Below are positions 7,644 to 15,345 of a stretch of 64,000 nucleotides of DNA, in pieces (positions within the stretch are counted from its first letter, which is position 1; every line of letters starts with the position of its first letter). Position numbers and translations under genes: made by a program. The notes below the pieces were generated by a model, which was not told the DNA's origin, made no database searches, and saw nothing but the letters and a program-made list of their open reading frames with translations. The stretch is from Bacillota bacterium (GTDB taxonomy: Bacteria > Bacillota > Bacilli > Paenibacillales > UBA4045). The DNA is taken from positions 1-64,000 of the forward strand of contig JAEZQY010000041.1 in assembly GCA_023441055.1 (NCBI GenBank), read 5' to 3'.

Positions 7644-9059
7644 TTAACCAACTTCCTCAACAGGTTGATCCAGAACTTCCAACTGAAGCTGTCTCAGCTC
7701 CGCCTTTAGCTGAATAATTCGATCCTGATACACTGGATCATGGTACACATTATTTAATTCATAAGGATCGTTCTCTAGATCGAACAATTCCCATTCGGGC
7801 TTTCTGTACTCATCCTTCGATCCGGAGGTGCCTAAAGCTTCCGCATAATAATAGATGAGCTTATATCGATCTGTCCGAATCCCATAGTGGGAATACACAT
7901 TATGCCAGTCATCCAGATGCATCCAGTACCTGTAGTACATGGACGTCCTCCAGCTTTCAGGAACCGTTCCATTAAAGATTGATCGCAAGCTATGTCCTTG
8001 CATCTCTTGTGGAATCTCTACGCCTGCATAATCCAAGAATGTACTTGGAAAATCAATATTTAGCGTCATCGCATCCGTTCGAGAACCTGCTGCGATTTCA
8101 TTCGGATATCTTACAATGAATGGCATCCGTAATGATTCTTCATACATAAATCGTTTATCGTACCAACCATGATCCCCCAAGAAGAAGCCTTGATCCGAGG
8201 TGTAGATCACAATGGTGTTCTCCGCCAAGCCTTCTTGATCCAAGTAATCCAGCATTCTTCCGATATTATCATCAATGGACGCGATACATCTTAAGTAATC
8301 CTTGATATACCGCTGGTATCTCCACTTCTTCTCTTCCAGCGGAGTTAAGCCTTCAGGAGGGTGACCCTTTAAATCAACAAGATCGTCCAAATCCCGATCC
8401 ACTCTCATCCGAGCCTCTCTAACAGCATCCACACGTGTTTCATAATCATCATAGAACGTTTCTGGCTCGGGAATCTCAACATCATCGTAGAGATTCGCAT
8501 ACTTCTCATCCGGTTCCCAAGGACGGTGAGGCGCTTTATGATGACACATCAGCATGAACGGTCGTTCTTTTTCTCGTTTATCCAGCCAACCTAATGAGAA
8601 GTCCGTGATCAAATCCGTCGCATAGCCTTTAAACTTTTTACTTTCACCCATTTCAATAAATTCAGGGTCATGATATTCACCTTGTCCAGGTACTACAGTC
8701 CAGAAATCAAAACCTGTCGGATCCGCATTTCCGCCATGACCGAGATGCCATTTGCCTATCATCGCGGTTTGGTAGCCGTTTTCCTGCAACAATTTCGGGA
8801 AAGTCATCTGACGACCATCAAAATGGTCCTCAATCGATTTGACACCGTTCAGATGATTATACTTCCCGGTGAGAATGGCTGCGCGGCTAGGTGAACATAT
8901 CGAGTTTGTGCAGAAACAATTGTCGAACAACATTCCCTCATTCGCGATTCGATCGATGTTCGGGGTCTGATTAATTCGACTGCCGTAACAGCTCATCGCA
9001 TGTGAGGCATGGTCATCAGACATGATAAATAGGATATTAGGTCTTGAATTACTCTTCAT
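7644..9059 (-). CDS. Type I sulfatase (formylglycine-dependent), cytoplasmic
   Basis: Hydrolyses a sulfate ester; substrate unknown. The 471-residue protein has the activation motif CSPSR at 55-59, in which Cys55 would be oxidised to formylglycine. Metal-binding Asp15/Asp16 are in MSDDHA, and the second metal site is in TSDQGFFLGDHGW. The C-terminal region is of the short arylsulfatase A/choline-sulfatase type. There is no signal peptide, so it acts in the cytoplasm on imported substrate. This fits its place as last gene of an operon with a NitT/TauT-type importer. No formylglycine-generating or anSME maturase gene is in the window. An AAGGCAGGA site precedes the ATG. Confidence 0.92.
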   Translation of the reverse strand: MKSNSRPNILFIMSDDHASHAMSCYGSRINQTPNIDRIANEGMLFDNCFCTNSICSPSRAAILTGKYNHLNGVKSIEDHFDGRQMTFPKLLQENGYQTAMIGKWHLGHGGNADPTGFDFWTVVPGQGEYHDPEFIEMGESKKFKGYATDLITDFSLGWLDKREKERPFMLMCHHKAPHRPWEPDEKYANLYDDVEIPEPETFYDDYETRVDAVREARMRVDRDLDDLVDLKGHPPEGLTPLEEKKWRYQRYIKDYLRCIASIDDNIGRMLDYLDQEGLAENTIVIYTSDQGFFLGDHGWYDKRFMYEESLRMPFIVRYPNEIAAGSRTDAMTLNIDFPSTFLDYAGVEIPQEMQGHSLRSIFNGTVPESWRTSMYYRYWMHLDDWHNVYSHYGIRTDRYKLIYYYAEALGTSGSKDEYRKPEWELFDLENDPYELNNVYHDPVYQDRIIQLKAELRQLQLEVLDQPVEEVG

Positions 9060-9079
9060 TTCGTAATGTCCTGCCTTTC

Positions 9080-10180
9080 TTATTGATTAACCCGCTCCCA
9101 AGCTTCCATGAAGTAGCTGAAATCCACAAACTCTTCAACAGGAACTGCTTGATCTAGACTCCCGATACTAAGGAACATATCCTGCTGCTGGCTATACCAT
9201 TCCAGCGCCGTTCCGTCTTCGTACAGCTTCTTCATCTCATTGCTGGTCATCCAATACGTGGTATCAACGAGCGCAGCATTGGAATCTTCCGGCACTTGAG
9301 TGAATTCGCTCGTCAGCTTCACAGTTTCATCCATTTTATTGTAACGGTAGTCATTTCCTTTAATCCAAGCCATTAAGAATCTTACTAGAACATCTCGATT
9401 ATTCTCAGCAAACTTCTTAGTGGTTACCCAGCTTTGCGGGAACACCTTTTCAGGCAAGAACTCCTTACTATGCGCTAACTCGATGACATTGTCATCACCT
9501 TTTTGCTTTCTGATTTCAGTTGTATAAGGCGCCCAGATGGCAACCGCATCAACCTTCTCAGCGACGAATGCGGCTACTGCTCCCGCTACATCCATATTCA
9601 CGACATTCATATCATCCTTGGTCATGCCCGCTTTTTCAAGCGCCAAGGTGAACACCATATCGCTGGTTGTGCCTGTTGGAACCGCTACAGTCTTACCCTT
9701 CAGATCCTTCATTTCTTTGACGCCTGATTTTACAGTAGCAAGAACCTCATTACTAATATCCGTGCTGTCTAATGTCAGGATTACACATTGACCCTTGGGA
9801 CATAATACGTGAGCACCAACACCCAGATATCCCAAATCTATATCGCCGGAAGCCATTGCTTGAAGCTCTGGCGGTCCAGCAGTGAACTTGACCGGATCTA
9901 CCTTGAGTGCGACTTCGTCGAAGTACCCCATCTCCTCAGCCATTACGATTGTACCAGCACCGACAATATGAGGGTGGTAAGCTACTCTGATTTTCTTTTC
10001 CTCAAATTGTGGTTTTTCCTCAGCGGCATTCTCACTGTCAATTTGTTCGTTAGCAGCTGACTCCGAAGCTTTATTCGACGTATTTCCAGCATCCTTAGTA
10101 TTCGTTGCATTCGAACATCCTGTTAGCACTAATAAAATACCCAACACAACAAGCATCATCATTTGCATTTTGTTCTTCAT
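9080..10180 (-). CDS. ABC transporter substrate-binding lipoprotein, NitT/TauT/SsuA family
   Basis: The start at 10180 is chosen because AAGGGTGGG lies 6 bases upstream, giving 366 residues; a longer frame to 10243 exists but lacks a site. The N-terminus has a lipoprotein signal ending LVLTGCSN, so the mature protein is anchored outside the membrane. The NMT1/THI5-like fold is recognisable from VAYHPHIVGAGTIVMAEEMG, ASGDIDLGYLGVGA, and LKGKTVAVPTGTTSDM. Relatives bind sulfonates, sulfate esters, nitrate or pyrimidine precursors. The neighbouring sulfatase makes an organosulfate the likely ligand (inference). Confidence 0.9.
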   Translation of the reverse strand: MKNKMQMMMLVVLGILLVLTGCSNATNTKDAGNTSNKASESAANEQIDSENAAEEKPQFEEKKIRVAYHPHIVGAGTIVMAEEMGYFDEVALKVDPVKFTAGPPELQAMASGDIDLGYLGVGAHVLCPKGQCVILTLDSTDISNEVLATVKSGVKEMKDLKGKTVAVPTGTTSDMVFTLALEKAGMTKDDMNVVNMDVAGAVAAFVAEKVDAVAIWAPYTTEIRKQKGDDNVIELAHSKEFLPEKVFPQSWVTTKKFAENNRDVLVRFLMAWIKGNDYRYNKMDETVKLTSEFTQVPEDSNAALVDTTYWMTSNEMKKLYEDGTALEWYSQQQDMFLSIGSLDQAVPVEEFVDFSYFMEAWERVNQ

Positions 10181-10242
10181 CTGATACCCACCCTTGATGT
10201 TATTTTTATATTTAAACTGTTTGACAGTATAAATATCGATCA

Positions 10243-11022
10243 TTATTTTGCTATCGTCATATATTCTTGATATACCTTAGCCCATATTTCGTTCTTAATT
10301 TCATTGAAGCGAGTTGTTAATTTCGTCTCTTGATTCCTTGGATATGGAATATCGACGTCAACAATCTCTCTGATCCCACCAGGATTAGCACCCATAATAA
10401 TGATACGCTGTGCCAATATGACTGCCTCCTCCACATCATGGGTAATGAAGAAGCAAGTCTTGCGCTCACTCTGCCATGTATGCAGCAAGTTTTCTTGAAG
10501 CTGTGCCCGAGTTTGCGCATCTAACGCGCCGAACGGCTCATCTAACAGAAGCACATCGGGCTTAACTGCATAAGCTCGAGCAATTGCTACTCTCTGCTTC
10601 ATGCCGCCTGACAGCTCCTTGGGATAAGCGTTGGCAAATTTGCTCAGCCCAACCAGCTCCAAGTAGCGCTCAGCGATCTCCCTTCTCTCCTTCTTCGGCA
10701 GTTTCTGAAGGACTAGGCCAAATTCAACATTCTCAATAACAGTCTTCCAGGGAAACAATGCGTATTGCTGGAACACAACACCGCGACCCTGACCGGGCCC
10801 AGCAACCTCTTCCCCATTCACTTTAACAGACCCAGCTGTCTTCTCTTCCAGACCAGCTATAATATTCAATGCCGTCGTTTTCCCGCATCCACTGGGCCCT
10901 ACGACACAAATGAATTCGTTCTCATCGATTGTCAAATTAAGATTATTTAAAGCTACAACCTCACCCGCTCGTCCATGATACACCTTTCTCAAGTTGCTAA
11001 TTTCAATCTTAGGCTTCGTCAT
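10243..11022 (-). CDS. ABC transporter ATPase, SsuB/TauB type
   Basis: A 259-residue nucleotide-binding subunit with Walker A GPSGCGKTT, Q-loop in VVFQQYALFPW, signature LSGGMKQR and Walker B VLLLDEPFGALD. The closest family is the nitrate/sulfonate/taurine import ATPases. The ATG at 11022 has GAGGAAGGTG upstream. A longer frame to 11076 would overlap the permease gene and is less likely. It powers the importer formed with the genes on either side. Confidence 0.93.
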   Translation of the reverse strand: MTKPKIEISNLRKVYHGRAGEVVALNNLNLTIDENEFICVVGPSGCGKTTALNIIAGLEEKTAGSVKVNGEEVAGPGQGRGVVFQQYALFPWKTVIENVEFGLVLQKLPKKERREIAERYLELVGLSKFANAYPKELSGGMKQRVAIARAYAVKPDVLLLDEPFGALDAQTRAQLQENLLHTWQSERKTCFFITHDVEEAVILAQRIIIMGANPGGIREIVDVDIPYPRNQETKLTTRFNEIKNEIWAKVYQEYMTIAK

Positions 11023-11027
11023 ATCTG

Positions 11028-11783
11028 TCACACCTTCCTCACTTCTTGCCAGCTTGTTAATTTCAACTCCAGCCATAAAATCAACTTATCCATGATAAAG
11101 CCGATAATCCCAATGACTACAATTCCTAGTATGACAAGATCCATGCTGAAGAATAAGCTCGCTTCCATAATCATATTACCAAGCCCCTTGGACGCTCCTG
11201 TAAGCTCTGCTGCTATAAGTGTTGTAAGCCCTGCAGCCAATCCTAAGCGTATACCAACTAGAATATAGGGGAAGGAGGCCGGTACAATGACATGTAAGAA
11301 TATATCTCGATCACGCGCGCCTAATACTCTTGCAGCTTTAATTAAAGTGACATCCACATTCTTAACCCCTTGATAGATGGAAATGACCATCACTAGGAAG
11401 GTGGCCACGAAGATGACCATAACTTTGGCGCTTTCACCAACTCCTAGTGCTACGATAACCAATGGAATTAAGGCAATTGGCGGGATTGTCCGGAAAAATT
11501 GGATCCATGGTTCTACAATCATTTGAAAGTTTTTGTACCAGCCCATTAGAAATGCGACTGGAATAGCTACTGCCAATCCTAGTGAAAAGCCGCTAATCAC
11601 ACGGAATAAACTAATCGACACATTGTCTATCAATCTTCCATTAGCAATTTCCCTTCCAAACACTTTTAACAATGTCATAGGACTGACGAGAATGACACCT
11701 ACAGACGGAATCATGGACAGCAATGACCAAATGCCAATACCCAGGACAAACGACAATAACATCAACACTCTATTCTTTGACAA
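11028..11783 (-). CDS. ABC transporter permease, SsuC/TauC type
   Basis: A 251-residue membrane protein with about six hydrophobic segments and the EAA loop region (AARVLGARDRDIFLHVIVPA) of NitT/TauT-type importers. The TTG at 11783 is preferred because GGGAGG lies 7 bases before it. The ATG further upstream would overlap the isomerase gene. Five bases separate its stop from the ATPase start, so the importer genes are tightly coupled. Confidence 0.9.
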   Translation of the reverse strand: MSKNRVLMLLSFVLGIGIWSLLSMIPSVGVILVSPMTLLKVFGREIANGRLIDNVSISLFRVISGFSLGLAVAIPVAFLMGWYKNFQMIVEPWIQFFRTIPPIALIPLVIVALGVGESAKVMVIFVATFLVMVISIYQGVKNVDVTLIKAARVLGARDRDIFLHVIVPASFPYILVGIRLGLAAGLTTLIAAELTGASKGLGNMIMEASLFFSMDLVILGIVVIGIIGFIMDKLILWLELKLTSWQEVRKV

Positions 11784-11802
11784 GGTAGAACCTCCCGCTC
11801 TA

Positions 11803-12909
11803 TTAACTGTTGCTTGGTCCGCATAATGCAATTTTTAATCGTCCGGATGAATTTATCCATTCCACTTCCTTCAATTCATAGGGTAAGAAGAACGTATCCG
11901 ATTGTTTCACTTCGCACTTGCCGAATTCCCATTCCATGACCCCCTGCCCCTCCAAGACAATTGCGATATTGAAGGTTCGTTGAGTCAGCTTCATCCGACC
12001 GGTAACAACCAGCTCCTGCAGAGTAAAGTATGGAGAGCCAGGCTCCATCAGCAAGGAATAATGGCTTCCCTCTTCACTCTGATGTAAGATTGTTGGTTGA
12101 ACCATAAATTTCTCGAGAAGTTCATCGTATTCATATGTGTCATAGTCGAAACAATCAAACATCCTATCGAAACCGATTCCTTGATGCATTTGCATATCCG
12201 TCACTTGAACACCAGAAGGTGAAATCCGTTCTGTTCGAATGGTAAGATCGGTAGGTTCCTGTATCTCTAGAAATGTGACTCCTGAGCCTGCAGCATGCGG
12301 AACACCTCCAGGAACATAGAACAGATCGCCCGGCTTTACCAACACCTTATGCAAGGCATCTTCCATACCTCTGATATCTTGCTTTTCGAATAATGCGATC
12401 CAATGCTCCCTCGTCACTCCCGGTTTAAAGCCAAGATATACATAAGGCTCTACGCCTTCAATTGTACGGGCATCTAAGATGTACCACGCTTCCGTTTTTC
12501 CATAATCGCTATTGAAGTGTGATCTTGCGAAGGACTGGGTTGGATGAACTTGAATCATTAATCGATCGAATGAATCGAGAACTTTCACTAGAAAACCAGG
12601 ATGAGCGCCAAACCGCCCAGCATGTTGCTCTCCCAGCATTCGGTTGGGTTCATTCATAATTAAGTCCTTCAGCAATGCCTCTGATCCATTCGGAAGTTTA
12701 ACTCTACTCAGACCTTCCTCCGGCGTAGGAATAGGATTTCTCGCTTCCACCACCGAACCAATCCACTCCTCTGAATACTGCAGGTCCTCACAGATTTGCT
12801 TGCCCTGCCATTTATCTAACATTTTACCGCCCTTAAAAGGCCGCCAAACACGATTAGGTTGGATCAATAGGGGTTGTGTGTATACATCATCTAGATTCAT
12901 CTTGTCCAC
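11803..12909 (-). CDS. Class I mannose-6-phosphate isomerase-like cupin enzyme
   Basis: A 368-residue type I phosphomannose isomerase relative. Likely zinc ligands are in LMIQVHPT (Gln, His), YGKTEAWYIL (Glu) and GGVPHAAGSG (His). The family interconverts mannose 6-phosphate and fructose 6-phosphate, but the setting, first gene of a sulfatase/importer operon, suggests a different sugar phosphate or sugar substrate. A good GGAGGT site precedes the ATG. The 107 bases upstream hold the terminator of the response regulator gene and the probable operon promoter, including the palindrome TGACTTATGTCA. Confidence 0.85.
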   Translation of the reverse strand: MDKMNLDDVYTQPLLIQPNRVWRPFKGGKMLDKWQGKQICEDLQYSEEWIGSVVEARNPIPTPEEGLSRVKLPNGSEALLKDLIMNEPNRMLGEQHAGRFGAHPGFLVKVLDSFDRLMIQVHPTQSFARSHFNSDYGKTEAWYILDARTIEGVEPYVYLGFKPGVTREHWIALFEKQDIRGMEDALHKVLVKPGDLFYVPGGVPHAAGSGVTFLEIQEPTDLTIRTERISPSGVQVTDMQMHQGIGFDRMFDCFDYDTYEYDELLEKFMVQPTILHQSEEGSHYSLLMEPGSPYFTLQELVVTGRMKLTQRTFNIAIVLEGQGVMEWEFGKCEVKQSDTFFLPYELKEVEWINSSGRLKIALCGPSNS

Positions 12910-12924
12910 CTCCGTATTGAAATT

Positions 12925-12936
12925 ATGACATAAGTC
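12925..12936. promoter_or_regulatory. Palindrome TGACATAAGTCA upstream of the organosulfate operon
   Basis: A TGAC-N4-GTCA palindrome lies about 16 bases before the isomerase start, between the SD and a stretch (CTTACACCTTACGCTTA on the minus strand) that could hold promoter elements. It is a candidate operator for the response regulator encoded just upstream. The assignment rests on position and symmetry only. Confidence 0.3.
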
Positions 12937-12978
12937 ACACTAAGCGTAAGGTGTAAGTTTCTTCATACCTTCAGCAAA

Positions 12979-13006
12979 CAAAAAAGGAGCAGCTTATGCT
13001 CCTTAA
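12979..13006 (-). terminator. Rho-independent terminator of the two-component operon
   Basis: On the minus strand AAGGAGCATAAGCTGCTCCT is followed by six T residues, directly after the response regulator stop. It separates the regulator genes from the operon they probably control. Confidence 0.9.
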
Positions 13007-13016
13007 ACGATAAACG

Positions 13017-13700
13017 TCAGATTATAAAATAATGCTCAATACCCAGTTCCTTAATCATCATAACAATTTCTTTCGTACGTTTCTTTTCGAATTTTTTGAG
13101 AAGAATCGTAATTTGAGATTTAATCGTTACTTCTTCTACCGTTCGCTGCTTAGCAATTTCACTGACTCGTTTCCCTAGCATCAACAGCCTTATGATATCT
13201 TTCTCAGCGGCCGTCAATTGAGAAATAATATTCATGGCGTACAGAAAGCTAGTTTCATTTTTTCTAATCCGAGAGAATTCATTTCTGATTTTCTGAGCGA
13301 TAACGGGGCGGATATAAGAGGATTCCTTATAGGCATTCCGAATGCTTTCTGTTATCTCCTCACTCGGGAATGATTTCAAAACGTAATCCACTGCACCGGC
13401 TTCGAATGCCTCAAATACGGTTTCATTATCTTCATGTACTGTCAAAAAAACAATTTTCGTTTCTGGGTGTTGCTCTAATATTCGGTGAGCAGCCTCTATT
13501 CCGTCTAGCTTATGATCCATTTCAATATCCATCAGCACAACATCAGCCGGATATTGATTACAAAGCTCAACGATCTTGGAACCGCTCGATGATGCACCGA
13601 GCACCACCATATCTGGTTGCTCCGATACAATTTTAATAAAGTGATTCCTCAGTACGTCGAGGTCTTCAGCAATAAGAACCCTGATTTGTTTATTACTCAT
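13017..13700 (-). CDS. Response regulator, NarL/LuxR-like
   Basis: A 227-residue regulator. The receiver has the acidic pair in IAEDLD, phospho-acceptor Asp58 in VVLMDIE, and Lys in YVLKS. The C-terminal half has a degenerate LuxR-type helix-turn-helix (LTAAEKDIIRLLMLGKRVSE, then a KSQITILLKKF segment). Its ATG overlaps the kinase stop by 4 bases. It is encoded just upstream of the organosulfate operon, which it likely controls. Confidence 0.88.
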   Translation of the reverse strand: MSNKQIRVLIAEDLDVLRNHFIKIVSEQPDMVVLGASSSGSKIVELCNQYPADVVLMDIEMDHKLDGIEAAHRILEQHPETKIVFLTVHEDNETVFEAFEAGAVDYVLKSFPSEEITESIRNAYKESSYIRPVIAQKIRNEFSRIRKNETSFLYAMNIISQLTAAEKDIIRLLMLGKRVSEIAKQRTVEEVTIKSQITILLKKFEKKRTKEIVMMIKELGIEHYFII

Positions 13701-15208
13701 ATGATGTCATCCTTATAATCTTGTCTCTTGTAAATAGGCAGGAAAATTCGCATGATACATCCCTGATTGGAGTCGTTAGTTGCTTGCATATACCCATGAT
13801 GATATTTAACAATATGTGCTGCATAGGACAATCCAACCCCCCAATTATTCGCCGAATTTTTCCGTGTGATAAATGGATCGAATATGTGCTTGATTAATTC
13901 ATTCGGGATACCTGGCCCATTATCACTTACTTCGAGAACATACCAATCCGCTTCACTATAACCGGATACCCTTACAATCCCATTATCCTGATCACCAATT
14001 GCCTCTATAGCGTTGATTATGATATTAAACATAACTTCAGTCATATGCCTCAGATTAATGAATAGAACATTACTGGGACTAGGGAGATGATAATGGATTG
14101 TAGGACCAGATGGTGCTTTATCCATTCGCGCTTTAACAGCCTCCATCAACACTTCTGAGACGACTGGTTCAAATTGCACCGATGCAGTGGAGAATGATTT
14201 ATTGAGCTCATCTAATCTACCGATCGTTTTGGATGTAATTTCCTTGGCATTCATAATTGACTGTTCAACTTTATGTCTATCCGTATTATTGTCTATTCCA
14301 GTTTCAATATCTCTGAGCAGAAGCTCTATCATAATCAACTGATTTTTAATCGCATGGGTAAATACTCTTGCACCTAAATTTGCCGTATTAAATTTCCGCT
14401 CCAAGGATAAATCGGCATTCCCCCATTTGGCTTCGATCTTCTGATATCTCCATAACGAATATACACCGATGATGATTGAGCACCCGGTTAGTATTGTCCC
14501 GAAATACCATTCGTAGAGCGTTATTGGCGGGTTGAAATTAGAAAAATCATGGAACAAAAAATAAAATGTTCTAATATCAGCGAACTGCAATGGACCCATG
14601 AAGATAATATAAATATAAAAGCCAACAAGCGCGAGTACGCCTAGTAAAACATACAATATTCGATTTTTAATCCAAGGGATTGACGTATGTTTATAAGCGA
14701 GAATGATAAGAAGGATAGCTAACATAGCAACAACAATCATCCATACCCGAATCATTATACTAATAGAATATAAGGTGGGTGAATCCAGTATATATATGAT
14801 TTTCTTATAAACGATGGGATCATAAATGACTATATTAATGATTGCAATGAATAAATTAAGCCCGAGCATGACATACCGATATTTCAATACCTTATTCACA
14901 TTAATGGTTAAGGCTAATCCCAATAAACAAAAAATAAAAATGGACCTGCCGCCAGACAATAACCGACTGATTGCATCTATGGATAACGGCGCATTCGCTA
15001 GCCATAGTCGAAATGTATCATTGATATATAGGATTTGGTTGACATAGTAATAGAATCCGCCGTACTTGGAAATGAAGAGGATGAAACCAACCATACTTAT
15101 AAACCACCCAATAAGTATGCCTCCCATCCAGTACATGACACCGCTCCTGGCTTTAGAGAGGAAGATGGATATGGAAATGATCAACATGATCAACAGTAAT
15201 ATCAACAT
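13697..15208 (-). CDS. Membrane sensor histidine kinase
   Basis: A 503-residue kinase. Roughly eight hydrophobic segments fill residues 1-255, leaving no large extracytoplasmic domain. This suggests sensing within the membrane or from a partner protein. The phospho-acceptor is probably His285 in RVFTHAIKNQL. The catalytic domain has the N-box in FNIIINAIEAI and the G1 box in VSDNGPGIP. An AAGGGACC site lies 7 bases before the ATG. It forms an operon with the overlapping response regulator. The signal may be linked to organosulfate availability given the neighbours. Confidence 0.87.
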   Translation of the reverse strand: MLILLLIMLIISISIFLSKARSGVMYWMGGILIGWFISMVGFILFISKYGGFYYYVNQILYINDTFRLWLANAPLSIDAISRLLSGGRSIFIFCLLGLALTINVNKVLKYRYVMLGLNLFIAIINIVIYDPIVYKKIIYILDSPTLYSISIMIRVWMIVVAMLAILLIILAYKHTSIPWIKNRILYVLLGVLALVGFYIYIIFMGPLQFADIRTFYFLFHDFSNFNPPITLYEWYFGTILTGCSIIIGVYSLWRYQKIEAKWGNADLSLERKFNTANLGARVFTHAIKNQLIMIELLLRDIETGIDNNTDRHKVEQSIMNAKEITSKTIGRLDELNKSFSTASVQFEPVVSEVLMEAVKARMDKAPSGPTIHYHLPSPSNVLFINLRHMTEVMFNIIINAIEAIGDQDNGIVRVSGYSEADWYVLEVSDNGPGIPNELIKHIFDPFITRKNSANNWGVGLSYAAHIVKYHHGYMQATNDSNQGCIMRIFLPIYKRQDYKDDII

Positions 15209-15263
15209 GTTTGTAGGTCCCTTGAAGTATTTTTCTCATATGCCGAGTTCCGGCAGTAGAATC

Positions 15264-15301
15264 TGTAAAGGATGGTTGCCAGAGTGTTCCGGCAACCATC
15301 C
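15264..15301 (-). terminator. Terminator after the flavoprotein gene
   Basis: GGATGGTTGCC (complement of 15291-15301) pairs perfectly with GGCAACCATCC (complement of 15270-15280) on the minus strand, followed by TTTACAG. The 11-bp stem is strong but the U-run short. A smaller hairpin, TGCCG-AGTTC-CGGCA, lies just beyond it. Confidence 0.65.
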
Positions 15302-15327
15302 CATGTAAAATCTATAAAATGAAAAGA

Positions 15328-15345
15328 TTATTCGTATACGACTCC
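15328..15345. repeat. 18-base gene-end repeat, partner of 7603-7620
   Basis: This is the 3' end of the flavoprotein gene (complement encodes GVVYE and stop). An exact copy lies on the far side of the sulfatase/ABC/two-component block, again followed by a GGATGG-type hairpin. Confidence 0.5.

Noticed and set aside
11803..12909. Ordinary mannose catabolism gene
   Set aside because: No mannose transporter or kinase is near; the gene heads a sulfatase/importer operon, so the name describes the family rather than the role.
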